A DNA stretch of 64,000 bases, taken from NCBI RefSeq assembly GCF_028553785.1, contig NZ_CP067136.1:2354501-2418500 (forward strand), written 5' to 3'. Positions 26,799 to 35,941 of this stretch are shown piece after piece. Made by a program: the position numbers and the translations under genes. Below the pieces are notes generated by a model that searched no databases, was not told the DNA's origin, and saw only the letters and a program-made list of their open reading frames with translations. Positions within the stretch are counted from its first letter, which is position 1. Each line of letters begins with the position of its first letter. The DNA is from Paracoccus fistulariae. GTDB taxonomy: Bacteria; Pseudomonadota; Alphaproteobacteria; Rhodobacterales; Rhodobacteraceae.

Positions 26799-29078
26799 AT
26801 GAAAGACAAATCGCGCCGCGGCACACGCATCACAGCGGAAGAGGCACTTGCCTATCACAAAGAGCCGCGTCCGGGGAAATACGACATTGTCGCCTCGACC
26901 CCGATGACGACGCAGCGCGATCTGTCGCTGGCCTATTCGCCGGGCGTGGCCGTGCCGGTGCAGGTCATCGCGGACCTGCCCGAAACCGCCTATGACTATA
27001 CCACCAAGGGCAATATGGTCGCCGTGATCAGCAATGGCACGGCGATTCTGGGTCTGGGCAATCTGGGGGCGCTGGCCTCGAAACCGGTGATGGAGGGCAA
27101 GGCGGTTCTGTTCAAGCGCTTTGCCGACGTGAATGCCATCGATATCGAGCTGGACACCGAAGATGCGGACGAGTTCATCAATGCCGTCCGGCTGATGGGT
27201 CCGACCTTTGGCGGGATCAATCTGGAAGACATCAAGGCGCCGGAATGTTTCATCATCGAGCAGCGCCTGAAAGAGATCATGGATATCCCGGTGTTCCATG
27301 ACGATCAGCACGGAACCGCCGTGATTTGCGCTGCCGGCCTGATCAATGCGCTGGAACTGTCGGGCAAGAAGATCGAGGATGTGAAGATCGTCCTGAACGG
27401 GGCAGGCGCGGCGGGCATTGCCTGCCTTGAACTGCTGAAATCCATGGGCGCGCAGCACGAAAACTGCATCATGTGCGACACCAAGGGGGTCATCTACAAG
27501 GGCCGGACCGAGGGCATGAACCAGTGGAAATCGGCCCATGCCATCCAGACCGACCTGCGGACGCTGGAAGAGGCGATGAAGGGCGCGGATGTGTTTCTGG
27601 GTGTCTCGGCCAAGGGGGCGGTCACGCCGGAAATGGTCGAGGGCATGGCCGATAATCCGGTCATTTTCGCCATGGCCAATCCCGACCCGGAAATCACCCC
27701 CGAGGATGCCCATGCCGTCCGCCCCGATGCCATCGTCGCCACCGGGCGCAGCGACTATCCCAATCAGGTCAATAACGTCCTGGGCTTCCCCTATCTGTTC
27801 CGCGGTGCGCTGGACGTCCATGCCCGCGCCATCAATGACGAGATGAAGATCGCCTGTGCCCAGGCGCTGGCCCAGCTTGCGCGCGAGGATGTCCCCGATG
27901 AGGTCGCCGCCGCCTATGGCCGCAAGCTGCAATTCGGCCGCGACTATATCATCCCGACGCCCTTTGACCCGCGCCTGATCCATGTCGTGCCGCCCGCCGT
28001 GGCCAAAGCCGGGATGGAAACCGGCGTGGCCCGCCGCCCCATCGAGGATATGGCCGCCTATACCCAGACCCTGCGCAACCGGATGGATCCGACGGCCGCC
28101 ATTCTGCGCAGCATGCATGCCCGCGCCCGTCAGAAACAGGCCCGGATGATCTTTGCCGAAGGCGACGATCCCCGCGTCCTGCGCGCCGCCGTCGCGTGGC
28201 AGCGCAATGGCATGGGGCAGGCCATCGTTATCGGCCGCGAAAGCGATGTGAAGGAAAAGCTGGAGGCCGCGGGCCTGGCCGATGCCGTGCGCGAATTGAA
28301 CGTCGTGAACGCCGCCAATTCCCGGCATATGGAGGCATATCACGATTTCCTCTATTCCCGCCTACAGCGTCAGGGCGTGGACCGCGAAGACGCCGAACGC
28401 TCGGCCAATCGCGACCGCCATGTCTTTGCCGCGCTGATGCTGGCGCATGGGCATGGTGACGGTCTGGTCACCGGCGCGACCCGCAAAAGCGCGCATGTGC
28501 TGTCGGAAATGGGCAAGGTCTTCGACCTGCGCCCGCAGGATGGCGCGGTGGGCATCACCAGCGTGCTGCATAAGGGCAAGATCGTGCTGATCGGCGACAC
28601 GCTGGTCCATGAATGGCCCGAGGCCGAGGATCTGGCCGATATCGCCATGCGCGGCGCGCAGGTCGCCCGTGGTCTGGGGCTGGAGCCCCGCGTGGCCTTC
28701 CTGTCCTTCTCGAATTTCGGCTATCCGCTGAGTGAGCGCGCGATCAAGATGGCCGAGGCGCCCAAGGTTCTGGACAGGCGCGGCGTCGATTTCGAATATG
28801 AGGGCGAAATGACCGTGGATGTCGCGCTGAACATGGATTCGGCCGCACGCTATCCGTTCAGCCGCCTGACCGGCCCGGCCAATGTGCTGGTCGTGCCCGC
28901 GCGGCATTCGGCCTCGATCTCGGTCAAGCTGTTGCAGGAAATGGCGGGCGCGACGGTGATAGGCCCGATCCTGACGGGCGTGCCGCAACCGATCCAGATC
29001 TGTTCGACCACCTCGACGGTGAATGACATCCTGAACATGGCCGCCATCGCCGCCGGCGGTCTGGGTCAGGTCAAGTGA
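26799..29078 (+). CDS. maeB: NADP-dependent malic enzyme with C-terminal phosphotransacetylase-like domain
   Basis: A 759-residue MaeB-type protein that decarboxylates malate to pyruvate with NADP+. The malic-enzyme part (about 1-430) shows TPMTTQRDLSLAYSPGVAVPV, FGGINLEDIKAPECF, VFHDDQHGTAVICAAGL and VLNGAGAAGIACLELL (NAD(P) site). Residues about 440-759 are a phosphotransacetylase-like domain (RMIFAEGDDPRVLRAA, HVFAALMLAHGHGDGLVTGATRKS), which in MaeB proteins senses acetyl-CoA and similar metabolites instead of catalysing. The length is normal. A strong GAGGGGAGGGG ribosome binding site precedes the start; a GC-rich stem lies after the stop (29093-29109). Confidence 0.96.
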   Translation: MKDKSRRGTRITAEEALAYHKEPRPGKYDIVASTPMTTQRDLSLAYSPGVAVPVQVIADLPETAYDYTTKGNMVAVISNGTAILGLGNLGALASKPVMEGKAVLFKRFADVNAIDIELDTEDADEFINAVRLMGPTFGGINLEDIKAPECFIIEQRLKEIMDIPVFHDDQHGTAVICAAGLINALELSGKKIEDVKIVLNGAGAAGIACLELLKSMGAQHENCIMCDTKGVIYKGRTEGMNQWKSAHAIQTDLRTLEEAMKGADVFLGVSAKGAVTPEMVEGMADNPVIFAMANPDPEITPEDAHAVRPDAIVATGRSDYPNQVNNVLGFPYLFRGALDVHARAINDEMKIACAQALAQLAREDVPDEVAAAYGRKLQFGRDYIIPTPFDPRLIHVVPPAVAKAGMETGVARRPIEDMAAYTQTLRNRMDPTAAILRSMHARARQKQARMIFAEGDDPRVLRAAVAWQRNGMGQAIVIGRESDVKEKLEAAGLADAVRELNVVNAANSRHMEAYHDFLYSRLQRQGVDREDAERSANRDRHVFAALMLAHGHGDGLVTGATRKSAHVLSEMGKVFDLRPQDGAVGITSVLHKGKIVLIGDTLVHEWPEAEDLADIAMRGAQVARGLGLEPRVAFLSFSNFGYPLSERAIKMAEAPKVLDRRGVDFEYEGEMTVDVALNMDSAARYPFSRLTGPANVLVVPARHSASISVKLLQEMAGATVIGPILTGVPQPIQICSTTSTVNDILNMAAIAAGGLGQVK

Positions 29079-29092
29079 TACCTGGCGCGGCG

Positions 29093-29109
29093 GGGGCCGC
29101 GACGGCCCC
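29093..29109. terminator. Weak GC-rich hairpin between maeB and the reverse VPLPA gene
   Basis: GGGGCC (29093-29098) and GGCCCC (29104-29109) form a 6-bp stem with a 5-base loop in the 42-base gap between two convergent genes. No T run follows. Confidence 0.4.
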
Positions 29110-29120
29110 TGCCTGCCGTT

Positions 29121-29768
29121 TCAGCTTTTGCGGCGGCGCGCGATGGTCGCGCCAGCACCCAATGCCCCCAGCAGCAGCAGACCCGTCGTCGGCAGAGGCA
29201 CCGGCGACATGGGAATGGATTCCGCGCGGAAGCTGACAAATTCGCCAAGCGCGGTGCCATTGAAGCTGAAGGACACGGTCGAAAGCGGATTGTTCAGAAA
29301 GGCATCGACATCGGCAAATGTGGTCGGGGTGCCGGAACCTGCCGGACCATGGACGCTGAAATTGCCGGCAAATGTGCAGCCCAGATTGTTGCAGTTCAGC
29401 CCGGCAATGCTGACCGGCAGACTGGAAAATTCGCCGTTGCTGAAACGGGCCCGCTCATTGAAGCCGAACACCGTCGGCAATTCCAGCGCCGCCGTTACCG
29501 TCCCGATAGAGGCCGACGCACTTGCAAGCATCGGATCCAGCGGCAGGTCGATATTGACGCCGGTATTGGGATCGTTATCGCCGTCCAGCGTGGCGGCATC
29601 CAGAATGAAGCTGACGGTGCCCGTGGTTCCCAGATCGGGCAGCACGAAGCCCTGGTCCGGCAGGTCGCTGCTGTCCACAACCTGCACATCGAACGTATAG
29701 GTCGCGGCCAGTCCCTGCGTCGCGATCAGCGAAAAGGCAGCGATTACGGAAAATCGTCCTATAGTCAT
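29121..29768 (-). CDS. VPLPA-CTERM sorting-domain protein
   Basis: A 215-residue exported protein: signal peptide (MTIGRFSVIAAFSLIATQGLA), a beta-rich body with one cysteine pair in GLNCNNLGCTFAG, and a sorting tail SPVPLPTTGLLLLGALGAGATIARRRKS. The tail has the same three-part layout as the protein at 24147-24704. The body is unrelated in sequence to that protein and matches nothing I can name. It is transcribed towards maeB and ends 42 bases from it. Confidence 0.82.
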   Translation of the reverse strand: MTIGRFSVIAAFSLIATQGLAATYTFDVQVVDSSDLPDQGFVLPDLGTTGTVSFILDAATLDGDNDPNTGVNIDLPLDPMLASASASIGTVTAALELPTVFGFNERARFSNGEFSSLPVSIAGLNCNNLGCTFAGNFSVHGPAGSGTPTTFADVDAFLNNPLSTVSFSFNGTALGEFVSFRAESIPMSPVPLPTTGLLLLGALGAGATIARRRKS

Positions 29769-29907
29769 CTTTAACCCCCGACGTCATGAATACAAAACAG
29801 CTGACCGGGGCGGTCGCGCCCCTTGCAGCTATGGGCAGGGTAACATGAATTTTACCTCGGCACGAGGCTGCTGCGCGGCGATCGGAAAACAGCCCGACGA
29901 TGGCGGA

Positions 29908-30792
29908 TTACAATGTCAGATGCCCGCGCTCGACCTGTTTCTGACGCTCGCGGAAGCGGGCGCGGTCCGCGTCGCTATATTCATCGGCGCAGCGGTGGCA
30001 GCAGACACCCTCTTCGTATTCCGAGCGCTGCTTGTCCGCGGCGGATAGCGGACGACGGCAGGCGTGGCACAGATCGTGGGTGCCTTGCGTCAACCCGTGG
30101 CCAAGGCTGACGCGCTTGTCAAAGACAAAGCACTCACCCTGCCATTTGCTCTCGGCCTCGGGCACCTCTTCCAGATATTTCAGAATGCCGCCTTTCAGGT
30201 GAAAGACATCCTCGACCCCTTGCGACAGCAGGTAATTGGTCGATTTCTCGCAACGGATTCCGCCGGTGCAGAACATCGCGATCCGCTTGTTATGGAAGCG
30301 ATGCTTGTTTGCCTGCCACCAGGCGGGGAAATCGCGGAAACTGCGGGTGCCGGGGTCGATGGCGCCGTCAAAGCTGCCGATCTCGACCTCGTAATCGTTG
30401 CGGGTGTCGATGACGGCCACATCCGGGGCGCTGATCAGTGCATTCCAGTCCTGCGCCTCGACGTAGTGCCCGACCGAGGCTGTGGGATCGACGTCGGGTT
30501 GCCCCATGGTGACGATTTCCCGTTTCAGCCGCACCTTCATCTTGCCAAAGGGCATGCTGTCCGCCGTGCTTTCCTTCCAGTCCAGATCCGCACAGCCGGG
30601 CAGGCTGCGAATATGGTCCAGCACGGCATCAATGCCCGCGCGGCTGCCTGCGATTGTCCCGTTGATCCCTTCTGGCGCCAACAGCAGCGTGCCGCGCACG
30701 CCATGGGCGCAGGCGGTTTTGGCCAGCGGCCCGCGCAGGGCCTCGGGATCGGCGAATCGCGTGAAATGATAAAGGGCGGCGACGGTCAGCAT
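29908..30792 (-). CDS. trhO: tRNA uridine(34) hydroxylase, rhodanese-domain protein (YceA/TrhO)
   Basis: A 294-residue protein. The N-terminal acylphosphatase-like part contains GTLLLAPEGINGTIAGS, the central rhodanese domain the catalytic cysteine loop MFCTGGIRCEKSTNYL, and the C-terminal part a cysteine-rich segment (HDLCHACRRPLSAADKQ, GVCCHRCADEYSDADRARF), all typical of the YceA/TrhO family. TrhO makes 5-hydroxyuridine at tRNA position 34 using prephenate-derived chemistry-independent oxygen. The length is slightly below E. coli YceA, as usual in alphaproteobacteria. pepT follows divergently-spaced upstream on the same strand. Confidence 0.93.
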   Translation of the reverse strand: MLTVAALYHFTRFADPEALRGPLAKTACAHGVRGTLLLAPEGINGTIAGSRAGIDAVLDHIRSLPGCADLDWKESTADSMPFGKMKVRLKREIVTMGQPDVDPTASVGHYVEAQDWNALISAPDVAVIDTRNDYEVEIGSFDGAIDPGTRSFRDFPAWWQANKHRFHNKRIAMFCTGGIRCEKSTNYLLSQGVEDVFHLKGGILKYLEEVPEAESKWQGECFVFDKRVSLGHGLTQGTHDLCHACRRPLSAADKQRSEYEEGVCCHRCADEYSDADRARFRERQKQVERGHLTL

Positions 30793-30861
30793 GGGCCACG
30801 CGATACGGCGATGCGCGCCCCATGTCCAGTAATCGCGGTATCGCAGGGCGGCAGACGCAGC

Positions 30862-32097
30862 CTATTTCACCGCCGCCGCCATCAGGTTGACGCAGAATTC
30901 CGTGGCCTTGGACATGTCCTGCACCGACACCCATTCCAGCGGGCCGTGGATGTTCTGCATGCCGGTGAACAGGTTCGGCGTCGGCACGCCCATTTCCGTC
31001 AGGCGCGATCCGTCGGTGCCGCCGCGAATGGGAACGGAAACCGGCTCCAGCCCCGCCTTGCGGCAGGCCTGATAGGCCAGATCCACCGGCGTCATGTCCT
31101 TTTCCAGCCAGTAACGCATATTGCGATATTGCGGGGTGATGGTGCAGGTGATCTCGGCCCGCGGCTCGGATGCCTGAACGGCGGCGCAGATCTTCTGCAG
31201 CAGATCGCCTTTCTGCTGCAGGCCCTCCATCTCGAAATCGCGCAGGATCAGGCTGATGCGCATCTCGGTCGAGCCGCCGCGCATCTCGGTGGCGTGGATG
31301 AAGCCGTCGCGGCCATCGGTGACTTCGGGCGTCATGGTGGATTGCGGCAGCATCGCGATCACCTTCGCCGCCAGCGTGACCGCATTGACCATCTTGCCCT
31401 TGGCCCAGCCGGGATGGATCGAGACGCCCCGGATCACGATCTCGGCCCCGTCCGCCGAAAAGCTCTCATATTCGATCTCGCCCACGGCGCCGCCATCGAA
31501 CGTATAGGCGAAATCGGCGCCCAGATCCTGCGGCAGGCGCGGATCGACGCCGCGGCCGATCTCTTCATCCGGGGTAAATGCCACACGGATCGGGGGATGC
31601 GGCAGATCGGGATTGGCCAGCAGATGCCGGATCGCCGTCATGATGATCGCCACATCCGCCTTGTCATCCGCCCCCAGCAATGTCGTCCCCGAGGCGGTGA
31701 TGATGTCATGCCCGATCTTCCGGCCCAGATAGGGGAATTCCTCTGGCGACAGCACCAGCGCGGGATCGTCGGGAAAGGTGATCTCACCGCCGTTATAGCC
31801 GCGCAGCACCCGTGGCCTGACGCCCGTGGCGTTGAATTGCGGCGCGGTATCGACATGGGCCAGCAGCCCTACGGTCGGGCCGGGCGCCGTGCCCGGAATG
31901 CTGGCCAGCACCACGCCGTAATCGGTCAGTTGCACATCGCTGGCCCCCATTTCGGTCAGTTCGGTTTGCAGCAGGCGCAGCATGTCGAACTGGATCTCGG
32001 TACTGGGCGAGCTGGCGGAAGAGGCGTCGCTTTGACTGTCGATGGCGGCGTAACGGACAAGACGCGCTTCGACTTCCTGATCGAACTGGCGGGACAT
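30862..32097 (-). CDS. pepT: Peptidase T (tripeptide aminopeptidase)
   Basis: A 411-residue M20-family metallopeptidase that removes the N-terminal residue from tripeptides in the cytoplasm. The zinc ligands lie in LLAHVDTAPQ, LGADDKADVAIIM, and FTPDEEIGRGVD; further family marks are SIHPGWAKGKMVNA and PIRGGTDGSRLTEMGVPTPNLFTG. I chose the ATG at 32097, preceded by AGGAG; an in-frame extension of 54 residues upstream has no similarity. It reads towards trhO, with 69 bases between the genes, so the two may be cotranscribed. Confidence 0.95.
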   Translation of the reverse strand: MSRQFDQEVEARLVRYAAIDSQSDASSASSPSTEIQFDMLRLLQTELTEMGASDVQLTDYGVVLASIPGTAPGPTVGLLAHVDTAPQFNATGVRPRVLRGYNGGEITFPDDPALVLSPEEFPYLGRKIGHDIITASGTTLLGADDKADVAIIMTAIRHLLANPDLPHPPIRVAFTPDEEIGRGVDPRLPQDLGADFAYTFDGGAVGEIEYESFSADGAEIVIRGVSIHPGWAKGKMVNAVTLAAKVIAMLPQSTMTPEVTDGRDGFIHATEMRGGSTEMRISLILRDFEMEGLQQKGDLLQKICAAVQASEPRAEITCTITPQYRNMRYWLEKDMTPVDLAYQACRKAGLEPVSVPIRGGTDGSRLTEMGVPTPNLFTGMQNIHGPLEWVSVQDMSKATEFCVNLMAAAVK

Positions 32098-32296
32098 GGG
32101 GGCTCCTGATTTTGGCGGCTGCGGCAGAAAAGAAGCCCCGCGCTGCCAAGTCAAGTCCGTCCGTCTGTCACCGCGTTGCAGCATCCCTGTAGAATAGGCC
32201 AGAAAACGCCGTGACACCGCATGATTTACTTGATCTGTATTGATGGGAATGCTCTGCAATCCGTAAGCAGAGTTGACGATAATTTAAGAGAACCAT

Positions 32297-32351
32297 ATGT
32301 CCGGCGTCGGAAAATCAATTAACTACACGCAATACTCGAATGACAACACCA
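32297..32351 (+). pseudogene. 5' fragment of serralysin-type metalloprotease gene, cut off by IS256 insertion
   Basis: An ATG with AAGAGA upstream starts MSGVGKSINYTQYSNDNT and then reaches the IS boundary. If the IS and one copy of the 8-bp duplication are removed, this fragment joins in frame to codon ATC at 33692, giving SNDNTIAGILERKSWGDAITYAFP, the typical N-terminal sequence of M10 serralysins. These are therefore the first 18 codons of the protease gene at 33692-35335. Confidence 0.85.
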
Positions 32352-33684
32352 GAGAGTGTCCGGTCTTCTGTGGATGGCTGATTGGGTCCATGCTTCCTGA
32401 GAGGAGCAAGGACCATGACGATTTCGAACGAACTGCTGGACGAGCTGCTGAAAGGCTGCAAACGGCCTGAGGATCTGCTGGGCGACGCCGGACTGATGAA
32501 GGAACTGAAGATCCGGCTGATGGAGCGGATGCTCGGGGCCGAGTTGACGGCACATCTGGGCTATGAGGCTGGTGCGGAGCCGCCGGCTGAGCAGACCAAC
32601 CGCCGGAACGGGATCGCGACGAAGAGGGTGAAGGGCTCGGACGGCGAGGTGCCGCTTTCGGTGCCGCGAGACCGGGAGGGCAGCTTCGAGCCCGAGCTGG
32701 TGAAGAAGGGCCAGACCCGGATCGATGGGGTGGATGACAAGATCATCGGGCTTTACGCTGCTGGGCTGTCGGTTCGGGACATCCAGGCCCACCTGGAAGA
32801 TCTTTACGGCCTGCGGGTTTCGCCCGACCTGATCAGCCGCGTCACGGATGCCGTGCTGGACGAGGTCCGCGAGTGGCAGCACCGGGCGCTGGACCGGATG
32901 TATCCGATCGTCATTTTCGATGCCCTGCGCGTGAAGATCCGCGATGCTGACAGCCGGATGGTCAAAAACAAGGCCGTTTACATCGCCTTGGGCGTCACCC
33001 GGGAAGGGGATCGCGAGGTTCTGGGGCTCTGGATCGCCGACAACGAGGGCGCGAAGTTCTGGCTGTCGGTGATGAATGAGCTGCGCAACCGGGGCGTTCA
33101 GGACATCCTGATCGCGGTCGTGGACGGGCTGAAGGGCTTCCCCGAGGCCATCACTGCGGCCTTCCCCGAGACCACGGTCCAGACCTGCATCGTTCACCTG
33201 ATCCGGCATTCGATGAACTTCTGCAGCTGGAAGGACCGCAAGGCCGTGGCGGCCGACCTGCGCCCGATTTACGAGGCCCCCACCGCTGAGCAGGCCGCCC
33301 GCCAACTGGGTGCCTTCGAGGAGAAATGGGCCGGGAAATACCCATCCATCGCCCCGGCCTGGCGCCGGGCATGGGCGGAAGTGACCCCGTTCTACGCCTT
33401 CAGCGCGGCGATCCGGAAGATCATCTACACCACGAATGCGGTGGAATCGCTGAACCGCGTGCTGCGGAAAACGCTGAAGACCAAGGGCTCGTTCCCAACC
33501 GAGGAGGCCGCAACGAAGCTGATCTTCCTCGCCATCCGCAACTTCGAAAAGGGCGGCCGCGCGGTCCGGGAATGGGTTGCGGCCCGCAATCAGCTGGCCA
33601 TAATGTTCGCAGGGCGCTTCGACGCCTGAACGTATCTGAAAACCGCATGGGCCACATCAGATACACAGAGTTTCAGACACTCCC
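32352..33684 (+). mobile_element. IS256-family insertion sequence, about 1333 bp, complete
   Basis: The element carries one transposase gene and imperfect terminal inverted repeats: the left end GAGTGTCCGGTCTTCTGTG and the reverse complement of the right end GAGTGTCTGAAACTCTGTG agree at 14 of 19 bases. The 8-bp sequence CAACACCA stands directly on both sides (32344-32351 and 33685-33692), the target duplication size expected for this family. The outer boundary is uncertain by about one base. Intact ends, intact transposase and perfect duplication all suggest a recent insertion. Confidence 0.92.
32415..33629 (+). CDS. IS256-family transposase (MULE domain)
   Basis: A 404-residue DDE transposase. 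The first catalytic Asp is in YPIVIFDALRVKIRD, the second in AVVDGLKGFPEAI, and the catalytic Glu in TNAVESLNRVLRK; the HTH-bearing N-terminal part includes NRRNGIATKRVKGSDGEV. The family signature TCIVHLIRHSMNF is present. The length is normal and there is no frameshift. The ATG at 32415 follows GAGGAGCAAGG; an in-frame start 11 codons upstream is less likely. Confidence 0.96.
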   Translation: MTISNELLDELLKGCKRPEDLLGDAGLMKELKIRLMERMLGAELTAHLGYEAGAEPPAEQTNRRNGIATKRVKGSDGEVPLSVPRDREGSFEPELVKKGQTRIDGVDDKIIGLYAAGLSVRDIQAHLEDLYGLRVSPDLISRVTDAVLDEVREWQHRALDRMYPIVIFDALRVKIRDADSRMVKNKAVYIALGVTREGDREVLGLWIADNEGAKFWLSVMNELRNRGVQDILIAVVDGLKGFPEAITAAFPETTVQTCIVHLIRHSMNFCSWKDRKAVAADLRPIYEAPTAEQAARQLGAFEEKWAGKYPSIAPAWRRAWAEVTPFYAFSAAIRKIIYTTNAVESLNRVLRKTLKTKGSFPTEEAATKLIFLAIRNFEKGGRAVREWVAARNQLAIMFAGRFDA

Positions 33685-35335
33685 CAACACCATCGCCGGC
33701 ATCTTGGAGAGAAAGAGCTGGGGCGATGCGATCACCTATGCTTTCCCCAGAGCGTTCGGCGTCTATGGCTTTTACCCCCAGGCAGAAGGTCTTCCCAGCG
33801 AAGGCAACGGTTTCGCGCGGCTGAGCGAAAGCGCAAGGCGCGGTGCCCTGACCATCCTGGAGGATAAGGGCGTCGCCGGAGGCTTCTCAATCGAGGGGCT
33901 GACCCAGGCCCAGATCCGCCCCGGACCTGCCGACAACGCAACCATCCGGCTGGCCTATACTGGCATGAAGACGGATGATCTGCTGTATTACGGCTATTCC
34001 TGGGCACCGCATAACGATAACGATTACGATGGCTGGCTGGGCCTGTATGCCCAACGCTCGGGCGATGTCTGGCTGAATCCCCGGTTCAATCGCGATCTCG
34101 AACCGGGCAACCGGGCCTGGTACGTCACCATGCATGAGATCGGGCATGCCGTCGGCATCAAGCACCCGCATGAGGGTGATGACCAGCTGCCGTTCCGCTT
34201 GCAGAACATGTCGAACACGGTGATGAGCTATTCTGCCTATTCGGGCGCGGGCAACAGCTTTTCGGACAATTCGATCGACTATCCGCAGACTTACATGCGT
34301 TCGGACATCAAGGCGCTGCAACATATCTATGGCGCCGATTACAGCACCAATTCCGGCGATACGGTCTATGAATGGCGGCCCGGAAACGGCGACACGCTCA
34401 TCGACGGAGAGGTTGCGATCTCGCCCGGCGATAATACGATCTTCCTGACCATCTGGGATGGGGGCGGGCGCGATACCTATGATCTGTCGGCCTATCGGAC
34501 CCGGCTGAATGTCGATCTGCGCGCCGGTCGCGCGTCGGATTTCGGCACGGATCAGGATGCCGATCTGGGCAATGGGCGCAGTGCCGATGGCATGGTCTAT
34601 AACGCCTATCTGTATCGCAATGACCGGCGGGCGCTGATCGAGGACGCGATTGGTGGCGCGGCGGCCGACAGGATCATCGGCAATGTCGCCGATAATGAAT
34701 TGCACGGGCGCGGCGGTGCTGACCGGCTGATCGGCCTGAAAGGGGATGATAGCTTGCGCGGTGGCGGCGGCGCCGACACGCTGATCGGCGGCAATGGTGA
34801 CGACCTGCTGATCGGCGACCGGGGCGGCGATCTGCTGCGTGGTGGCGGCGGTTCGGATACGGTGTCCTATGCCGCGTCAGGTCGTCAGGTGACCGTCAAT
34901 CTCTTCGCGGGGATGGGTCGGGGCGGCGACGCGCGCGGCGACCGCTATCTCTCGATCGAGAATATCGAGGGCTCGCGGAAACACGACGTGCTGATCGGCA
35001 GCGCCCGGGATAACGACATTTCGGGCCTGAGCGGTCGGGATCGGATCGATGGCCGGGGCGGTGACGATGTGCTGACCGGTGGCGGGGGCGCGGATGTCTT
35101 TGTCTTCGGCAGGGGCCGCACGGGTGAAGATCACATCACTGATTTCGGCTTTCGTGGCCAGGATGATCGCATCAAGCTGACCGGATTTGGCGGCTATCGC
35201 GATTACGACCAGCTTGTCGAAAACATGCAGCAGCGCGAATTCGAGGTCGTGATCACCGACAGCGACGGCGATCTTATCATTATCTGGGGTGCCACGCTGG
35301 AGGATCTGGGCCACGACGATTTCCTCTTTGCCTGA
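33647..35335 (+). CDS. Serralysin-type (M10) RTX metalloprotease, N-terminus replaced by IS sequence
   Basis: The frame encodes 562 residues if started at the ATG at 33647, which lies in the right end of the IS. The zinc-binding motif HEIGHAVGIKH is at about 163-173 and the Met-turn VMSYS near 192-195, as in serralysins. The second half has calcium-binding nonapeptide repeats (GRGGADRLIGLKGDDSLRGGGGAD, GGNGDDLL, GRGGDDVLTGGGGADVF), and the C-terminus is the usual type I secretion end. The true N-terminus, 18 codons at 32297-32351, was cut off by the insertion. The IS supplies 13 substitute residues in frame but no obvious ribosome binding site, so expression is uncertain. No T1SS genes lie nearby. 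Confidence 0.85.
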   Translation: MGHIRYTEFQTLPNTIAGILERKSWGDAITYAFPRAFGVYGFYPQAEGLPSEGNGFARLSESARRGALTILEDKGVAGGFSIEGLTQAQIRPGPADNATIRLAYTGMKTDDLLYYGYSWAPHNDNDYDGWLGLYAQRSGDVWLNPRFNRDLEPGNRAWYVTMHEIGHAVGIKHPHEGDDQLPFRLQNMSNTVMSYSAYSGAGNSFSDNSIDYPQTYMRSDIKALQHIYGADYSTNSGDTVYEWRPGNGDTLIDGEVAISPGDNTIFLTIWDGGGRDTYDLSAYRTRLNVDLRAGRASDFGTDQDADLGNGRSADGMVYNAYLYRNDRRALIEDAIGGAAADRIIGNVADNELHGRGGADRLIGLKGDDSLRGGGGADTLIGGNGDDLLIGDRGGDLLRGGGGSDTVSYAASGRQVTVNLFAGMGRGGDARGDRYLSIENIEGSRKHDVLIGSARDNDISGLSGRDRIDGRGGDDVLTGGGGADVFVFGRGRTGEDHITDFGFRGQDDRIKLTGFGGYRDYDQLVENMQQREFEVVITDSDGDLIIIWGATLEDLGHDDFLFA

Positions 35336-35356
35336 TCCCTGCACAGCCAGATCCCC

Positions 35357-35941
35357 ATGACGAAAGCACCCATGTCGTTTCGCAAATCCCTGCCCTATCT
35401 TCTCACCCTCGCGGTAATCGCCGCAGCCGCCGCCTATCTGCTGTGGATCGGACGAGAGCCGATCTGCAAATGCGGCACCGTCAAGCTGTGGCATGGCGAG
35501 ACGATGAGTTCCGAAAATTCGCAGCATATCGCGGATTGGTACACGCCCTCGCATCTGCTGCACGGGCTGATCTTCTATGGCCTGCTGTGGCTGGTGGCGC
35601 GCCGCGTTCCCTTTGGCTGGCGCCTGCTGATCGCCACGCTGATCGAGATCGCCTGGGAGATTGTCGAGAATTCGGACGCGGTGATCGAACGCTATCGGGC
35701 CGTGACCATCTCGCTGGATTATTACGGCGACAGCGTTATTAATTCGGTGGCCGATATCCTGGCCATGGTGGCAGGCTTTTTCCTGGCTAGCCGGTTGCCG
35801 GTCTGGGCCTCGGTCGCGCTGGTCATCGGGTTCGAGCTGCTGACCATGTGGGTCATCCGCGACGGGCTGACGCTGAACGTGGTGATGCTGCTGTACCCGC
35901 TGGATATGGTGCGCGACTGGCAGGCCGCGCTGCCGCGCTAA
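35357..35941 (+). CDS. DUF2585 family membrane protein (UPF0314)
   Basis: A 194-residue protein with four or five hydrophobic segments and the family stretch CKCGTVKLWHGETMSSENSQHIADWYTPSHLLHGLIFYGLLW, followed by EIAWEIVENSDAVIERYR and YYGDSVINSVADILAMVAGF. This family is found mainly in alphaproteobacteria and has no known function; its conserved His, Glu and Asn residues suggest a membrane enzyme, which is only an inference. The start could also be the ATG five codons downstream. The last four bases overlap the end of the convergent oxidoreductase gene. Confidence 0.88.
   Translation: MTKAPMSFRKSLPYLLTLAVIAAAAAYLLWIGREPICKCGTVKLWHGETMSSENSQHIADWYTPSHLLHGLIFYGLLWLVARRVPFGWRLLIATLIEIAWEIVENSDAVIERYRAVTISLDYYGDSVINSVADILAMVAGFFLASRLPVWASVALVIGFELLTMWVIRDGLTLNVVMLLYPLDMVRDWQAALPR

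Noticed and set aside
34700..35120. Repetitive GGCGGCGGC-type DNA that might be a CRISPR or tandem array
   Set aside because: The units are codons of RTX nonapeptides in the protease, with no spacers of equal length.
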